Positions 61,801-64,000 of a stretch of DNA of 64,000 nt are shown here, in pieces. The position numbers and the translations under genes are program-made. The notes under the pieces were generated by a model, which saw only the letters and a program-made list of their open reading frames with translations, was not told where the DNA came from and did no database searches. The stretch's first letter is position 1, and every line of letters starts with the position of its first letter. This stretch comes from Physella acuta (Eukaryota > Mollusca > Gastropoda > Physidae), in NCBI RefSeq assembly GCF_028476545.1, contig NW_026731891.1:374501-438500 (forward strand), given 5' to 3'.

Positions 61801-64000
61801 ACAGTCAATCATTACACTCACCACAACAGTCAATCACCACACTCACCACAACAGTCAATCACCACACTCACCACAACAGTCAATCATCACACTCACCACA
61901 CTCACCACAACAGTCAATCACCACACTCACCACAACAAGCAATCACCACACTCACCACACTCACAACAGTCAATCACCACACTCACCACAACAGTCAATC
62001 ACCACACTCACCACAACAGTCAATCACCACACTCACCACAACAAGCAATCACCACACTCACCACACTCACAACAGTCAATCACCACACTCACCACAACAG
62101 TCAATCACCACACTCACCACAACAGTCAATCACCACACTCACCACAACAGTCAATCACCACACTCACCACAACAGTCAATCACCACACTCACCACAACAG
62201 TCAATCACCACACTCACCACAACAGTCAATCACCACACTCACCACACTCACCACAACAGTCAATCACCACAACAGTCAATCACCACACTCACCACAACAG
62301 TCAATCACCACACTCACCACAACAGTCAATCACCACAACAGTCAATCACCACACTCACCACAACAGTCAATCACCACACTCACCACAACAGTCAATCACC
62401 ACACTCACCACACTCACCACAACAGTCAATCACCACACTCACCACACTCACCACAACAGTCAATCACCACACTCACCACACTCACCACAACAGTCAATCA
62501 TCACACTCACCACAACAGTCAATCATCACAACAGTCAATCACCACACTCACCACAACAGTCAATCATCACACTCACCACAACAGTCAATCATCACAACAG
62601 TCAATCACCACACTCACCACAACAGTCAATCACCACACTCACCACAACAGTCAATCACCACACTCACCACAACAGTCAATCATCACACTCACCACAACAG
62701 TCAATCATCACAACAGTCAATCATCACACTCACCACAACAGTCAATCACCACACTCACCACAACAGTCAATCATCACACTCACAACAGTCAATCATCACA
62801 CTCACCACAACAGTCAATCATCACACTCACCACAACAAGCAATCACCACACTCACCACAACAGTCAATCACCACACTCACCACAACAGTCAATCATTACA
62901 CTCACCACAACAGTCAATCACCACACTCACCACAACAGTCAATCACCACACTCACCACAACAGTCAATCATCACACTCACCACAACAGTCAATCATCACA
63001 ACAGTCAATCATCACACTCACCACAACAGTCAATCACCACACTCACCACAACAAGCAATCACCACACTCACCACACTCACAACAGTCAATCACCACACTC
63101 ACCACAACAGTCAATCACCACACTCACCACAACAGTCAATCACCACACTCACCACAACAAGCAATCACCACACTCACCACACTCACAACAGTCAATCACC
63201 ACACTCACCACAACAGTCAATCACCACACTCACCACAACAGTCAATCACCACACTCACCACAACAGTCAATCACCACACTCACCACAACAGTCAATCACC
63301 ACACTCACCACAACAGTCAATCACCACACTCACCACAACAGTCAATCACCACACTCACCACACTCACCACAACAGTCAATCACCACAACAGTCAATCACC
63401 ACACTCACCACAACAGTCAATCACCACACTCACCACAACAGTCAATCACCACACTCACCACACTCACCACAACAGTCAATCACCACACTCACCACACTCA
63501 CCACAACAGTCAATCACCACACTCACCACACTCACCACAACAGTCAATCATCACACTCACCACAACAGTCAATCATCACAACAGTCAATCACCACACTCA
63601 CCACACTCACCACAACAGTCAATCACCACACTCACCACAACAGTCAATCACCACAACAGTCAATCACCACACTCACCACAACAGTCAATCACCACACTCA
63701 CCACAACAGTCAATCACCACACTCACCACACTCACCACAACAGTCAATCACCACACTCACCACACTCACCACAACAGTCAATCACCACACTCACCACACT
63801 CACCACAACAGTCAATCATCACACTCACCACAACAGTCAATCATCACAACAGTCAATCACCACACTCACCACACTCACCACAACAGTCAATCACCACACT
63901 CACCACACTCACCACAACAGTCAATCACCACACTCACCACACTCACCACAACAGTCAATCACCACACTCACCACACTCACCACAACAGTCAATCATCACA
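46846..64000. repeat. 25-bp satellite-like array, about 17 kb, open at right edge
   Basis: Unit CAGTCAATCACCACACTCAC then CACAA. Variants include a short 16-bp unit lacking one CACTCACCA, units with an extra CACACTCAC, ATCATCACA for ATCACCACA, CAGCAGTC for CAACAGTC and CAACAAGC. Rare variants mark large duplications: CAGCAATCAATCACC at 51164 and 55684, and CACTTACCACAACAGTTAA at about 53080, 57662, 58781, 60602 and 61194. The plus strand has about one G per unit, an extreme strand asymmetry. The 767-codon open frame starting at 46723 is an artefact. Confidence 0.97.

Overview
The window is eukaryotic, spliced and intron-rich DNA, most likely from a mollusc and probably a gastropod. The basis is compact exons with ordinary GT-AG splice sites, invertebrate-type HERC2 protein sequence, AT-rich noncoding DNA with many short foldback elements, and frequent AGATCTAG-type palindromes. 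The species assignment is inference. About 60% of the 64 kb is tandem repeat.

Left part, 1-22150: five internal exons of HERC2, the giant HECT E3 ubiquitin ligase, read right to left on the minus strand (20857-21057, 18637-18856, 17913-18054, 5285-5406, 4317-4593). All splice sites are GT-AG. The codon phases join without error into 321 codons corresponding to roughly residues 90-360 of human HERC2, upstream of the first RCC1-like domain. The first coding exon was not found, and the gene continues off the left edge. Every intron seen here is filled by minisatellites with units of 15 to 50 bp.

Nested gene: inside the 12.5-kb HERC2 intron, on the opposite strand, lies what looks like a complete three-exon gene (TATA box 16752, ATG 16862, stop 17763, ATTAAA 17798). 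It encodes a 72-residue secreted peptide with a signal peptide and six cysteines in a C-C-CC-C-C pattern. I do not recognise its family.

Three tandem arrays overlap intron-exon acceptor boundaries and repeat them: nine copies before exon 2 of the nested gene, about 51 copies before the 18637-18856 HERC2 exon, and about 17 decayed copies before the 17913-18054 HERC2 exon.

Middle part, 22150-45150: no host exon recognised. It holds a foldback element at 22575-23338, a 1.97-kb element with long inverted ends inserted in a 33-bp minisatellite (23539-25511), a decayed hAT transposon with a perfect 8-bp target duplication (27290-28695), three tandem copies of a roughly 1.2-1.5 kb unit (29090-33356), a second foldback-related element (34265-35268), a near-perfect palindrome of about 0.8 kb (39030-39880), small MITEs, microsatellites and plain AT-rich DNA.

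Right part, 45150-64000: 29-, 27- and 30-bp minisatellites, a short unique stretch, and then a roughly 17-kb array of a 25-bp unit that runs off the right edge and shows higher-order duplication. The long open frames in the arrays are by-products of stop-poor repeat units and are not annotated as genes.
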